Below are positions 54,601 to 61,931 of a DNA stretch of 64,000 nt, one piece after another; position 1 is the stretch's first letter; every line of letters starts with the position of its first letter. The position numbers and the translations under genes are program-made. The notes beneath the pieces are model-generated. The model saw nothing but the letters and a program-made list of their open reading frames with translations, did no database searches and was not told where the DNA came from. The DNA lies in the IMG/VR virus record IMGVR_UViG_3300046171_000225, positions 1 to 64,000 of that record; one strand, given 5' to 3'. This stretch comes from a virus.

Positions 54601-54683
54601 ACAAGTCCTGCGAAGATAATTTCTTTGCAAAAGCGAAAGAACAATTAAATGATGCATTACTTAATACTGGGGAGGACAAGTAA
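51627..54683 (+). CDS. Large baseplate hub protein with N-terminal peptidoglycan-binding motif
   Basis: 1,018 residues. Residues ~70-125 look like PG_binding_1 repeats (NNPVDGEFGDPRVRDLQ and FGVDGIWRCETQAAFNRLL), followed by a charged linker (~150-180). The remainder is alpha/beta, with YFEITAEMYGNALFWPGSYI near the C-terminus resembling hub/tube-cap folds. A peptidoglycan-binding domain at the hub fits cell-wall penetration by the tail tip, the role of gp5/gp27 in T4. No lysozyme catalytic motif is seen. Confidence 0.65.
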   Translation: MSDRESVDPRQQVPNEQQSEVTQVPQGLDLSLYDIDVSEPFGFGTGRDDPQHPSIIYDKETGFAINNNPVDGEFGDPRVRDLQILMINELDSKGRTNQPSDVLPDFGVDGIWRCETQAAFNRLLDEKGVQNKTVGNSESYDCPGLEQFVLDEKTLEQLKGKKGEEESSTSKDGGATDKDAEAANEVVDLNDQCIVISNLRQILKESSAPKGDKYPSFFMGSADESLSRDQIRYNRIHKITTTDPATMMNRLRMTRGALEFLGIRHWQLSQLVPTIRIYKQYPQGKNKPPREVEIKFNSFVDPITDLQDMLNSREQRGVGVGIEYLQYSLIGPNPDVAKKQVIGKLAIYAQNFNELFKTRRGFDQDGVEFEGGYRIIDLLLQSLGTAGRINDPNNYSLKIVVGWGASGGGGILEPALVSAIKEMQLTTIVSVGDYDIDIQDDQGGSVRVVLDFYPRLEAVTLARGSDVLADEATRKKRKQRKNIFDKLVRSEKLVDPEKPDGGSERCLSAEQTRELKASYDKDVRRDIQNSQSTLLRKLQESNLIYSLILRTPTDEEVKEQINAIATQTASSLTGELAGSLDLARLMLEFKKNQVVEVLNDPFNDERLKNDRDLLLNPETRMVQYFFLGDLLAVALDNVFEGEDKDIYLGNVKYIMGPVTFRDNNGQDITINIADIPISVDLFVDFMAKKMPTGIESGTAYPLYLFTRDVVKDLAFEAFGPECNFGLDRKNVVLATDIMGVDSGSGGTDQLDSKYNVKGSVDGRKKDRKSKDSSQNVEMNSKNGSGLLDIDQFKIDFDNPDNSTFIFDTRNQKSLRDRYTYLVIYANTEDPDLGPPSEGETRFRRDAAQGVYHVTSGLDRGLLKSVSFSKASNTSKYLRATRVQQNRELPDLQLANYFEITAEMYGNALFWPGSYIYLNTRGLGSDLLGDPSDNQTPSPSNILGIGGYHQIKRIDNTINTSGFNTKVSALFFKSGDGRPKNLVKSPTPPELVNKSCEDNFFAKAKEQLNDALLNTGEDK

Positions 54684-55963
54684 TGTCTATAAGAAAGTTC
54701 ATAGGCAGCAATAGTTTGAGCAATTCTAGAATTTTGTTTAATGAAAGAGCAAAATATAGAAACGAAGCAATCAGTAAAAGACTTCAAGCAGAGTATCCAG
54801 GAGTTTTTAGGGACTTTTGGTTTATTGAAAATATGTATTACGGTAAAATAAACAGATTGCACGAGTTTATGATTCCAAAAGAGTCTAAAATAAAAACTGT
54901 TCAACTAGATGGTGGTGAAAGTTTATTTGTTCTTGACTTTGTTGCTGACGCTATAAATGGTTTCCTCAAAAGCTATGACCAAGCCTTGAGCAACGGGAAG
55001 ATATCTAGACAAGATCAGATTTTATCTTCTTTGGTACCTGTAAAAGGTTATACAAATGTTTTATTCGACTATGAAAAGAATGTGAGATTATTAAGAGATA
55101 CTATCCATCCTATTTTAATTCAAAAAGAAAAACAAATTCATGATTTTGAATCTTTTGTTGATCTGTTTATGGAGATGCTCTTTGAAAATTATACTAATAA
55201 TCCATTTACTCTTACTGGATTTGTTTCTAGTAAACTTTCTCCCCTATCCATGACTGGCTTATTCGTTGAGATGTCTAATCTAGACTACGGAAAGGATCAA
55301 GAAAAAATAACAGAACTTATTGATAAACCAAGTTATACTTTCTTTATAAAGAATTGTGCTAAGCATGGATTTTTAATTGATGTTAACGTCCCATGGAGAG
55401 TCTGTGCTAACATCGGCTCACTAGAAATGGAAAGCTACATGGCGAAGTACGATTCTAACAAAGACAAAGTCTTCAACGATTACTATGATGTATCGTACAA
55501 TAGAGATATAGAATATATGATGAATTATCTATTATCTTTTTATAATAGATTTGTTACATTTAGACCTTTTATTCAGAATGAAAAAGTAGATGGCTTTAAT
55601 ATACATAGATATGTCACTCGAAGAAAGAAGTTGACTAAAGAAGAACTAGACTTTAAGTATGATAATAAATTTAGATTAAATTTATATATTGATTTAAGAA
55701 ATAGAGAGACCAATAGTCGGTATAAAAAAGCCTTAATAAATAAAATAAAGAACAATGCTATGGGATATCTTGACTCTCTAGGAATGCAGTCAGCGATGTC
55801 GTACATAGATCAGCAGTTCAAAGGGTTTTTAAACGACAGAGGGGCGTACAACAGTCTCAATATTGCCTCAGAGTTGGAGCTAGAAAACGCACAAGCTTCT
55901 GGACAGGACTTGCAGGAAGTGCTAGACCGTTCGGTAGCAGAGTCTAGAAAGACGATTTACTAG
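54683..55963 (+). CDS. Large helical tail/baseplate protein of unknown function
   Basis: 426 residues, ATG overlapping the upstream stop. Aromatic- and Lys-rich, with no motif I can name. The C-terminus is acidic and helical (ELELENAQASGQDLQEVL). Position after hub genes suggests a wedge or baseplate part. It is the last virion-type gene before the replication genes, with ten bases to the polymerase start. Confidence 0.6.
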   Translation: MSIRKFIGSNSLSNSRILFNERAKYRNEAISKRLQAEYPGVFRDFWFIENMYYGKINRLHEFMIPKESKIKTVQLDGGESLFVLDFVADAINGFLKSYDQALSNGKISRQDQILSSLVPVKGYTNVLFDYEKNVRLLRDTIHPILIQKEKQIHDFESFVDLFMEMLFENYTNNPFTLTGFVSSKLSPLSMTGLFVEMSNLDYGKDQEKITELIDKPSYTFFIKNCAKHGFLIDVNVPWRVCANIGSLEMESYMAKYDSNKDKVFNDYYDVSYNRDIEYMMNYLLSFYNRFVTFRPFIQNEKVDGFNIHRYVTRRKKLTKEELDFKYDNKFRLNLYIDLRNRETNSRYKKALINKIKNNAMGYLDSLGMQSAMSYIDQQFKGFLNDRGAYNSLNIASELELENAQASGQDLQEVLDRSVAESRKTIY

Positions 55964-55973
55964 CGGAGTTAGT

Positions 55974-57155
55974 GTGCTGTTCCAAACGTTAGACGATAAA
56001 AACGAGTGTGTTGCGTTCTACGAAGATGGTGAGTTTGTCGAGTCTTACCGTGATTCTATGACACACAGCTGGACTGCACCTGCTTATTTGCAGGGATACG
56101 ATATCGAGTACGCTTACCTTTACGCGAAGTCAAGCTTGAAGGATGTTTGTCCTGAGCACCTGACCAAGGAGCTGACCGAATGTTTAGACTTGCTGCGTGC
56201 CTACACACTCTCGATGATGGAAGCACAGCTAGACCTGAATCAGCACTGCTTCTACGATTTGGTGCCCGAGAGTTTTCTGAAGAGATTTTGTGAAATCAAA
56301 AACAAGGTTGCAGCACATGTATTTGAGAACTTCAAGAAGCCAAAAGAGTATAAGTTTTTAAAGCAACTGCACGAACTAACACAAGAGATTTCTAATAGGA
56401 AACTAAATTTAGACTTCGAAGATAGCATTAGATTAGCGGATCTCTCTAAGCCATCTCGTAGTAAGCTTCGTAGTGTCAAGAGGTCGGCACCCTACGTCAG
56501 GTATAATATCTTTGGCTCTAGGACAGGGAGGCTCACTACTAGGCCAAACAGTTTTCCGATCCTGAACATCAATAAGGAGTTTCGGAGTGCTATCCGGCCT
56601 ACTAATGATTTCTTCGTAGAGCTTGACTACAATGCTTTTGAACTAAGAGTTCTACTCTATCTTATGGATAAAGAGCAGCCCAACATCGATATCCATGAGT
56701 GGAATATTCAAAATGTTTATCGAGGGGCTGGCAGCAGAGACGAAGCTAAAACAAGAATCTTTTCTTGGCTTTACAACTTAGAGTCTGACGATCATTTATC
56801 CGAGCGTGCATATAACAGGCAGGAAATCATTGACAGGTACTGGGATGGCCAAAGAATTATCAATCCTTTCGGAAGATCGATAGAGGCTGATAAGTTCCAT
56901 GCCTTGTCGTACCTAATCCAGAGCACTGCCGCTGATATAGTCTTGAGGCAGATGGTAAAGCTGCACAAAATGTTAACTGAGGTTAAGTCACACATTGCCT
57001 TTACAATTCACGATTCTGTAGTGATCGACATGTCATACGACGATGCACATCTATTGCCGGAACTTAAGAAACAGTTCTCTACTTATAGGGGCACAGAGTT
57101 CTTGACCAATATGTCAGTCGGGGCTAACTTTGGAAACATGGAGACCAGAAAATGA
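55974..57155 (+). CDS. polA: Family A DNA polymerase, polymerase domain only
   Basis: 393 residues, GTG start with GCGGAG upstream. Polymerase motifs are clear: TGRLTTRPNSFPILN (184-198), motif A LDYNAFELRVL with Asp218, O-helix RDEAKTRIFSWLY with Arg255, Lys259, Phe263 and Tyr267, QSTAADIV (316-323) and motif C IHDS with His346 and Asp347. The equivalent of E. coli Phe762 is Phe263. The 3'-5' exonuclease domain is absent; the 5' nuclease is a separate gene (60946). T4 uses family B gp43, so this is a replacement or an additional polymerase. Motif C has HDS and not the usual HDE. Confidence 0.85.
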   Translation: MLFQTLDDKNECVAFYEDGEFVESYRDSMTHSWTAPAYLQGYDIEYAYLYAKSSLKDVCPEHLTKELTECLDLLRAYTLSMMEAQLDLNQHCFYDLVPESFLKRFCEIKNKVAAHVFENFKKPKEYKFLKQLHELTQEISNRKLNLDFEDSIRLADLSKPSRSKLRSVKRSAPYVRYNIFGSRTGRLTTRPNSFPILNINKEFRSAIRPTNDFFVELDYNAFELRVLLYLMDKEQPNIDIHEWNIQNVYRGAGSRDEAKTRIFSWLYNLESDDHLSERAYNRQEIIDRYWDGQRIINPFGRSIEADKFHALSYLIQSTAADIVLRQMVKLHKMLTEVKSHIAFTIHDSVVIDMSYDDAHLLPELKKQFSTYRGTEFLTNMSVGANFGNMETRK

Positions 57156-57412
57156 AGCCAACACCAGAAGAGATTGCATCTATCAACGAGGAAGCACTAA
57201 TAGCAGATGGGCTAGGTGATGCTATAATTGGCTACGGGAATCAGTATCCAAAGAACCCTGTAGTTATCTACGACTACGATAAGTGCGTGGATATACTCAT
57301 AACGCAGGGAATGTCTTACCATGACGCAGTAGAGTGGATGGAATTCAATGTTGTTTGCTCATACATGGGAGAGGGCACACCAATTTTTATGAGGAATTTC
57401 GAATGGATGTAG
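57152..57412 (+). CDS. Conserved small phage protein
   Basis: 86 residues, ATG overlapping the polymerase stop. The C-terminal YDYDKCVDILITQGMSYHDA, VEWMEFNV and GEGTPIF pattern is a widespread small phage family with no known function to me. The stop overlaps the tubulin-like gene start, so the three are translationally coupled. Confidence 0.7.
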   Translation: MKPTPEEIASINEEALIADGLGDAIIGYGNQYPKNPVVIYDYDKCVDILITQGMSYHDAVEWMEFNVVCSYMGEGTPIFMRNFEWM

Positions 57413-58233
57413 TAGGACTTGGCACAGCAGCATGTAATATTGCGGATCATTTTTCGAGATACCCACAGTACACAGTCCATAAGATTGATGTGGGTATTGA
57501 AGGAGATCGCTGTTTTTCTGTAGGTCAGCAAAGAAATGCTGAGGATTACGAATCTAATGTTCCGGTTATGAACGATTTCTTTTCTGGTTTTGGTGACGAG
57601 GTACTGTTCATCATAGCAGGATCAGGCAATATCTCCGGGATGGCTCTCAGAGTCCTAGAGCAAATAAAGAACAAGAGAATAACAATTCTGTATATTAGCC
57701 CAAACAAGAAGACCTTAACAGGGAAGAAAAAGCTTCTAGAAAGAGCAACCTTTGGTATTCTTCAAGAGTATGCTAGATCCGGGCTTCTGGAAGAAGTTGT
57801 TATTGTTAGCAATGAAAAAGTTGCGGAGATCGTAGGGGACTTACCAGTAATCGGATACTACAGGAAGATTAACGAGCTCATAGTATCTACTCTACACTTC
57901 ATAAATATTTTCAACAGAACAGAACATGTTTACGGCGTCTTAGAAGACAAAGATGATGTGTGTGCAATAACAACAATCGGTATACTGAATCCGGAGACAT
58001 CTAAAGAACAAATGCTCTTTGATCTTGACCTTATTCGCGAAAAGGACTACCAGTACGCTCTTAGAAACAGTGTGCTCATGAGTGAATCAAAGGTTATACC
58101 TACCATTGAAGGCCATATGGAAGAAAAAACAGAAACCTGGTTGACAAAAATATCGTATAGGATATACTCCACCGAGTACGAGACAGACTATGGGTATGTG
58201 ATGTACAGAACATCTAAGGTACAGGGGGAGTAG
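57403..58233 (+). CDS. Tubulin/FtsZ-superfamily-like protein
   Basis: 276 residues from ATG 57403, ten bases inside the previous gene; the longer frame starts within that gene without a ribosome-binding site. The nucleotide-binding half follows FtsZ in order: T1-type GLGTAACN (residues 5-12, FtsZ GxGx4N), LFIIAGSGNISG (68-79) for FtsZ AGxGGGTGTG, ITILYISPN (93-101), then VSNEKVAEIVGDLP (135-148) for IPNDKLLEV...LP, and INELI (156-160) for the guanine-contacting ADEVL. The T7 catalytic loop is not recognisable and the G-loop lacks the TG core, so GTP hydrolysis may be weak or lost. The C-terminal ~100 residues are unassigned. Alignment is by eye. Confidence 0.65.
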   Translation: MDVVGLGTAACNIADHFSRYPQYTVHKIDVGIEGDRCFSVGQQRNAEDYESNVPVMNDFFSGFGDEVLFIIAGSGNISGMALRVLEQIKNKRITILYISPNKKTLTGKKKLLERATFGILQEYARSGLLEEVVIVSNEKVAEIVGDLPVIGYYRKINELIVSTLHFINIFNRTEHVYGVLEDKDDVCAITTIGILNPETSKEQMLFDLDLIREKDYQYALRNSVLMSESKVIPTIEGHMEEKTETWLTKISYRIYSTEYETDYGYVMYRTSKVQGE

Positions 58234-58482
58234 GTGAAAGCGTATATGGTTTCTTTTCGTAAGTCTGATGGTTCAATCAGGCAAATGATCTTTTCGAAAA
58301 TAAAAGACTTGCCATCTTCTTTCGTTAATGGTAAACTAACCGGCACCGGAAAGCAAAAGACTCTGTCTGAGGGTCGAGAGCTTGTCTGGGATTTGGAAAA
58401 GAACGCATTTAGAGTTGTAAATTATAATACACTTGTTGGCAATATTGTCGAAGTGAATTATGATGAAGGAAAGTTAATTTAA
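58234..58482 (+). CDS. Small SH3-barrel-type phage protein
   Basis: 82 residues with GTG start after GGGGGAGTAG. A beta-strand pattern (MVSFRKSDGSIRQMIF, ELVWDLEKNAFRVVNY) resembles the SH3-barrel small proteins found in many phage replication regions. No motif indicates function. Sits between tubulin-like and gp32-like genes. Confidence 0.6.
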   Translation: MKAYMVSFRKSDGSIRQMIFSKIKDLPSSFVNGKLTGTGKQKTLSEGRELVWDLEKNAFRVVNYNTLVGNIVEVNYDEGKLI

Positions 58483-58553
58483 ATAGTTAGTGCGTAAGAA
58501 TACCTCTTGCGTAACTATAGGGTAACCACCCACATAACAATAGGAGTACCAAA

Positions 58554-59327
58554 ATGGGTATCAATCTAGATAAGATGAGAGCAAAGTTGGATCGACTTGA
58601 GGGCAAGAACGCTCGCAAGGAGAGCATTTTTTGGAAGCCTACCGATGGCGAGCAGACCATCCGTATTCTTCCGGTAGCGGACGGCGACCCCTTCAAGGAG
58701 TTCTGGTTCCACTACAACCTTGGCAACAATCGTGGATTCCTTTCGCCAAAGCGTAACTACGGCGAGGCAGACCCACTCGATGATTTTGTCCGTAAGCTTT
58801 TTAACGAAGGCACTGATGACTCTGTCAAGATGGCCAAGAACCTCATGGCACGCCAGCGATTCTTCTCCGCAGTTATTGTTCGCGGTGAGGAAGAGAAGGG
58901 TGTTCGTCTCTGGGGCTATGGCAAGACAGCATACAAGGATCTTCTCGACCTTGTCATGAACGAGGACTATGGGGACATTACAGACCCTGAGACAGGCACT
59001 GACCTCGTTCTCAAGTACGGCAAGCCTCCTGGAGCTTCCTACCCACAGACAAGCCTTACACCGCGTCGTCGTCCGTCTCCCTTGAGCAGTAACGAAGATC
59101 AGATGGCTGATTGGGTTCATACTGTACCAGACTTCGACAAGGCATTCGCAGAGTCTCGCAAGACCCCAGACGAGGTTGGCCAAATGCTAGACGAGTGGCT
59201 TGCAAGCGAGTCTGATGGTGGAGAGACAGAGCGTTATGGCGATAATTCTGCTAAAAAAGAGTCCAATTCCTTCAATAGTGTGGACGATAAGCTAAACGAA
59301 CTACTAAATAGTAGCGCAACCATTTGA
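58554..59327 (+). CDS. 32: Single-stranded DNA-binding protein (gp32-like)
   Basis: 257 residues, AGGAG upstream. N-terminal KLDRLEGKN basic segment (T4 gp32 cooperative region), an OB-fold core (IRILPVADGDPFKEFWFHYNL, SAVIVRG, VRLWGYGK) and an acidic Ser-rich C-terminus ending LNELLNSSATI. T4 gp32 carries a zinc-binding Cys/His cluster; this protein has no cysteine, so the zinc site is lost. It coats ssDNA in replication and recombination. Codon use is C-ending, suggesting high expression. A terminator follows. Confidence 0.88.
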   Translation: MGINLDKMRAKLDRLEGKNARKESIFWKPTDGEQTIRILPVADGDPFKEFWFHYNLGNNRGFLSPKRNYGEADPLDDFVRKLFNEGTDDSVKMAKNLMARQRFFSAVIVRGEEEKGVRLWGYGKTAYKDLLDLVMNEDYGDITDPETGTDLVLKYGKPPGASYPQTSLTPRRRPSPLSSNEDQMADWVHTVPDFDKAFAESRKTPDEVGQMLDEWLASESDGGETERYGDNSAKKESNSFNSVDDKLNELLNSSATI

Positions 59328-59343
59328 TTCCCCCCGCCGCAGG

Positions 59344-59398
59344 TAGGCACGGGCTGAGAAGCGATCCCAAGCTTCTTTAACAGGTGCCTAATTTTTTT
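59344..59398 (+). terminator. Branched rho-independent terminator after gp32
   Basis: TAGGCAC (59344-59350) pairs with GTGCCTA (59384-59390), enclosing an AGAAGC/GCTTCT hairpin (59357-59376), followed by seven T's. Ends the gp32 unit. Confidence 0.85.
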
Positions 59399-59415
59399 GA
59401 TAAAGGAAAAATAAA

Positions 59416-59643
59416 ATGATAAACATTAACATCATGTCGGCTCTACAAGATCGTAGAGTCCAGGTTGGTCTAGCAGCTGTAGGGCTTTTCTTCATTGCCC
59501 TTATCCTTGCTGACTGCGATACATCGAGAGCAGATGTAGCTGCAACAACTCATGCACCAACCACCGTGCCAACAGTAAGTGTTACCCCTCCTACCCAGGA
59601 TGAAGACACACTAGAGATTGTCTCAGAAAACACTGAAAACTGA
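59416..59643 (+). CDS. Small membrane-anchored protein
   Basis: 75 residues. One hydrophobic segment (VGLAAVGLFFIALILA, residues ~17-32) followed by ADC and a Thr/Pro/Glu-rich tail exposed outside. ADC has Asp before Cys, so it is not a standard lipobox. Flanked by terminators before and after, so it is its own transcription unit. Function unknown; o-spanin-like or envelope protein are possibilities. Confidence 0.5.
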   Translation: MININIMSALQDRRVQVGLAAVGLFFIALILADCDTSRADVAATTHAPTTVPTVSVTPPTQDEDTLEIVSENTEN

Positions 59644-59672
59644 TTGACACACGGCAGGGCATCTAATATAGG
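59644..59672 (+). promoter_or_regulatory. Candidate sigma70-type promoter before uvsX
   Basis: TTGACA (59644-59649), 17-base spacer, TATAGG (59667-59672), overlapping the terminator hairpin. Distance to the uvsX GTG is about 30 bases. Confidence 0.35.
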
Positions 59673-59690
59673 TGTCCTGTCTTTTTATTT
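59653..59690 (+). terminator. Rho-independent terminator before uvsX
   Basis: GGCAGGGCA (59653-59661) pairs with TGTCCTGTC (59673-59681), nine pairs including two G-T, with an 11-base loop and then TTTTTATTTT. Ends the small membrane-protein unit. Confidence 0.75.
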
Positions 59691-59702
59691 TATGGAGGTA
59701 AC

Positions 59703-60833
59703 GTGGCGAAGAAGCAAAAGACTGGTTCCGTATCCGTAGGCGATATGATGAAGAGAATGAATAAGCGATACGGAATGCAGGTAGCCCATGATCTGACACA
59801 AGAGAACCCAACAGAGGTTAAGGGATGGATCCCAACTGGTTCACGATGGCTAGATTCGATCATTTGCAAAGGCAAGAAAGCAGGAATCCCTATGGGCAAG
59901 ATTACTGAGATTGCTGGACTTTCCGCAACTGGCAAGAGTTACATGGCCGCTTGCATTGCAGCAAACGCTCAGAAGATGGGCCAGTATGTTGTTTACTTCG
60001 ACTCAGAGAGTGCGATTGATCCTTCGTTCCTATCCAAAGCTGGTATAGATACTAGTCCTGAATACTTTATGTATGTTCAAGCTATTACTGTAGAGCAAGT
60101 TTTGGAGATGGTCGAAGAGTTTATTGGGATGGATCAGCCTATGGTTTTCATCTGGGACTCGATTGCAAACACCCCAACGGACTCTGATAAAGAGGGTAGC
60201 TTCAATCCAAATGCCTCGGTTGGCAAAAAAGCAAGAACTCTTTCTTTGGCATTTCAAAAGCTTACTATTCCTCTTGCGAATGCAAAATGTACATTGCTTT
60301 GTCTAAACCAGTTAAAGCAAAAGATTGCTTCCACCCACGCCGAAAGAATGGAAGCCATGTCTGAGCCTCTGACCACGCCGGGAGGTAAGTCTGTTGTTTA
60401 TGCGTCTTCTCTCCGTATTTGGTTAACTAAGCGTAAGTCTAAGGCTTCTTTTGTTCTTGACGACAATGGATTTACGATTGGTTCGGAAGTTAAGGCTACT
60501 CTTAAGAAGTCTCGGTTCGGCACTGAACGCCGCCAGTGCACTTTCCAGATTACTTGGGGAGATGATGAAGTTAGAATCATGGACGAGGAATCTTGGTTTG
60601 AGGCTATCAAAGGATCAGAATACATTAAGCAAAGCGGAGCTTGGTACACTCTTGTTTACGACAATGGCGACGAACAGAGATTCCAAGCTACAAAGTGGAT
60701 GAAACTTCTAGAAGATCCAAAATTCCGAAGCAGAGTTGAGGAGTTGATGGATCTTGAAGTTATTGGAAAGTATAAGGATAGAAAGGGCGATATCACAGCA
60801 TTTGAAGATGTTGACGCTCATCTTCCTGACTAA
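59703..60833 (+). CDS. uvsX: UvsX/RecA-type recombinase
   Basis: 376 residues; GTG start with TGGAGGT upstream. Walker A GLSATGKS (72-79), FDSESAID (catalytic Glu region), Walker B MVFIWDSIAN, and the DNA-binding loop with LNQLKQKI and EPLTTPGGKSVVYASSLR. T4 UvsX is 391 residues. It drives strand invasion with gp32 and the Mre11/Rad50 fusion for recombination-dependent replication. Followed by tRNA-Ser. Confidence 0.92.
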   Translation: MAKKQKTGSVSVGDMMKRMNKRYGMQVAHDLTQENPTEVKGWIPTGSRWLDSIICKGKKAGIPMGKITEIAGLSATGKSYMAACIAANAQKMGQYVVYFDSESAIDPSFLSKAGIDTSPEYFMYVQAITVEQVLEMVEEFIGMDQPMVFIWDSIANTPTDSDKEGSFNPNASVGKKARTLSLAFQKLTIPLANAKCTLLCLNQLKQKIASTHAERMEAMSEPLTTPGGKSVVYASSLRIWLTKRKSKASFVLDDNGFTIGSEVKATLKKSRFGTERRQCTFQITWGDDEVRIMDEESWFEAIKGSEYIKQSGAWYTLVYDNGDEQRFQATKWMKLLEDPKFRSRVEELMDLEVIGKYKDRKGDITAFEDVDAHLPD

Positions 60834-60841
60834 TAGTATTA

Positions 60842-60928
60842 GGTGAGGTGTCCGAGTGGCTTAAGGATCCGGTCTTGAAAACCGGTGAGGGTTAACGCCC
60901 TCCGTGGGTTCGAATCCCACCCTCACCG
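60842..60928 (+). tRNA. tRNA-Ser (anticodon TGA)
   Basis: 87 bases. Acceptor GGTGAGG pairs with CCTCACC, discriminator G. Anticodon stem around the CTTGAAA loop gives TGA. A long variable arm (GAGGG/CCCTC) marks a class II serine tRNA, and the T-arm GTGGG-TTCGAAT-CCCAC is perfect. CCA is not encoded (TTT follows). It lies between uvsX and the flap exonuclease gene. Confidence 0.95.
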
Positions 60929-60945
60929 TTTTTTCTGGGGGAAAA

Positions 60946-61908
60946 ATGAAAAGGGCAATGATAATAGACTGCATGAATATATATCTGCGGTCATATATAG
61001 TAGACCCAAGTCTCTCTACAAATGGCCACCCAATTGGTGGCTTTAAAGGTTTTCTGAAAACACTCCAGAAACTTTGTAGAGAGATAAAGCCTGATAAGGT
61101 TATAATTGCTTGGGACTGTGGCGGAGGGTCAAGAAAGCGAAAGACTCTTAACAAGAACTATAAAGCTGGTAGGTCCCCTGTTCGACTCAACAGAGAAGTA
61201 AGGAACATGACTCTGAGGGAAGAACAAGACAACAAGATATGGCAACAGATCAGGCTTTCTGAGTATCTAAATCAACTTGCTGTAATTCAGTATTGTATCG
61301 AAGACGTAGAAGCTGACGATATTATTTCATATCTGGTGCAAAACAAAAGACTGGCAGACTGGCAAAAGATTATCATCTCTAGTGACAAAGACTTTTACCA
61401 ATTGTGCGACGATAAGACGGTCATTTATAGGCCAACTCAAAAAGAAGTCTTAAACAAGTACTCGATTATTGAACAACACGGCATTCATCCTGTAAACTTT
61501 GCTCTTGCCAGAGCCATTGCCGGTGACCCTTCAGACAACTTAAAGGGTGTTAAAGGCGCTGGGCTGAAAACGATATCTAAAAGATTTCCTTTCATGATAG
61601 AAAACGAAGACTACTTAATAGAAGATATCGTAAAGGCATGCAAAGAAGAAGAGAAGAAGTTAGTAGTACATAATAGAATTCTGGAAAACGTCAGTTTGAT
61701 ACAGAACAACTATAGGTTGATGCAACTCTATAGTCCATCGTTATCTCCTACTGTTAAATCAAAGATCAACTACATACTAGAAAATGCAGACATAGAATTT
61801 AATTTAACTGAGCTTAGGAAAATGATGCTAGAAGATGGGTTTGGCGAGTGGGATAACACGGACCTCACAATCGCCATGAGAAAGATAGTTGCCAACGAAA
61901 AACAGTAG
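60946..61908 (+). CDS. 5'-3' exonuclease / flap endonuclease (T4 RNase H type)
   Basis: 320 residues from ATG 60946 after GGGGGAAAA; a longer frame would start inside the tRNA. The FEN pattern is complete: IIDCMNIYLRS, KVIIAWDCGGGSRKRK (Asp-containing loop), the acidic block EDVEADDIISYL, SSDKDFYQL and the helix-hairpin GDPSDNLKGVKGAGLKT. It would remove RNA primers and flaps. It replaces the 5' nuclease domain missing from the polymerase. Confidence 0.9.
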   Translation: MKRAMIIDCMNIYLRSYIVDPSLSTNGHPIGGFKGFLKTLQKLCREIKPDKVIIAWDCGGGSRKRKTLNKNYKAGRSPVRLNREVRNMTLREEQDNKIWQQIRLSEYLNQLAVIQYCIEDVEADDIISYLVQNKRLADWQKIIISSDKDFYQLCDDKTVIYRPTQKEVLNKYSIIEQHGIHPVNFALARAIAGDPSDNLKGVKGAGLKTISKRFPFMIENEDYLIEDIVKACKEEEKKLVVHNRILENVSLIQNNYRLMQLYSPSLSPTVKSKINYILENADIEFNLTELRKMMLEDGFGEWDNTDLTIAMRKIVANEKQ

Positions 61909-61931
61909 GTTAATAGTAGAGAGGGGGAATC

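Noticed and set aside
57334-57402. Longer start for the tubulin-like gene
   Set aside because: The extra 23 residues lie within the preceding gene, lack a ribosome-binding site, and push the GxG motif away from its usual N-terminal place.
60904-60945. GTG start at 60904 for the flap exonuclease
   Set aside because: It falls inside the tRNA gene; the ATG at 60946 has a ribosome-binding site and gives a normal N-terminus.
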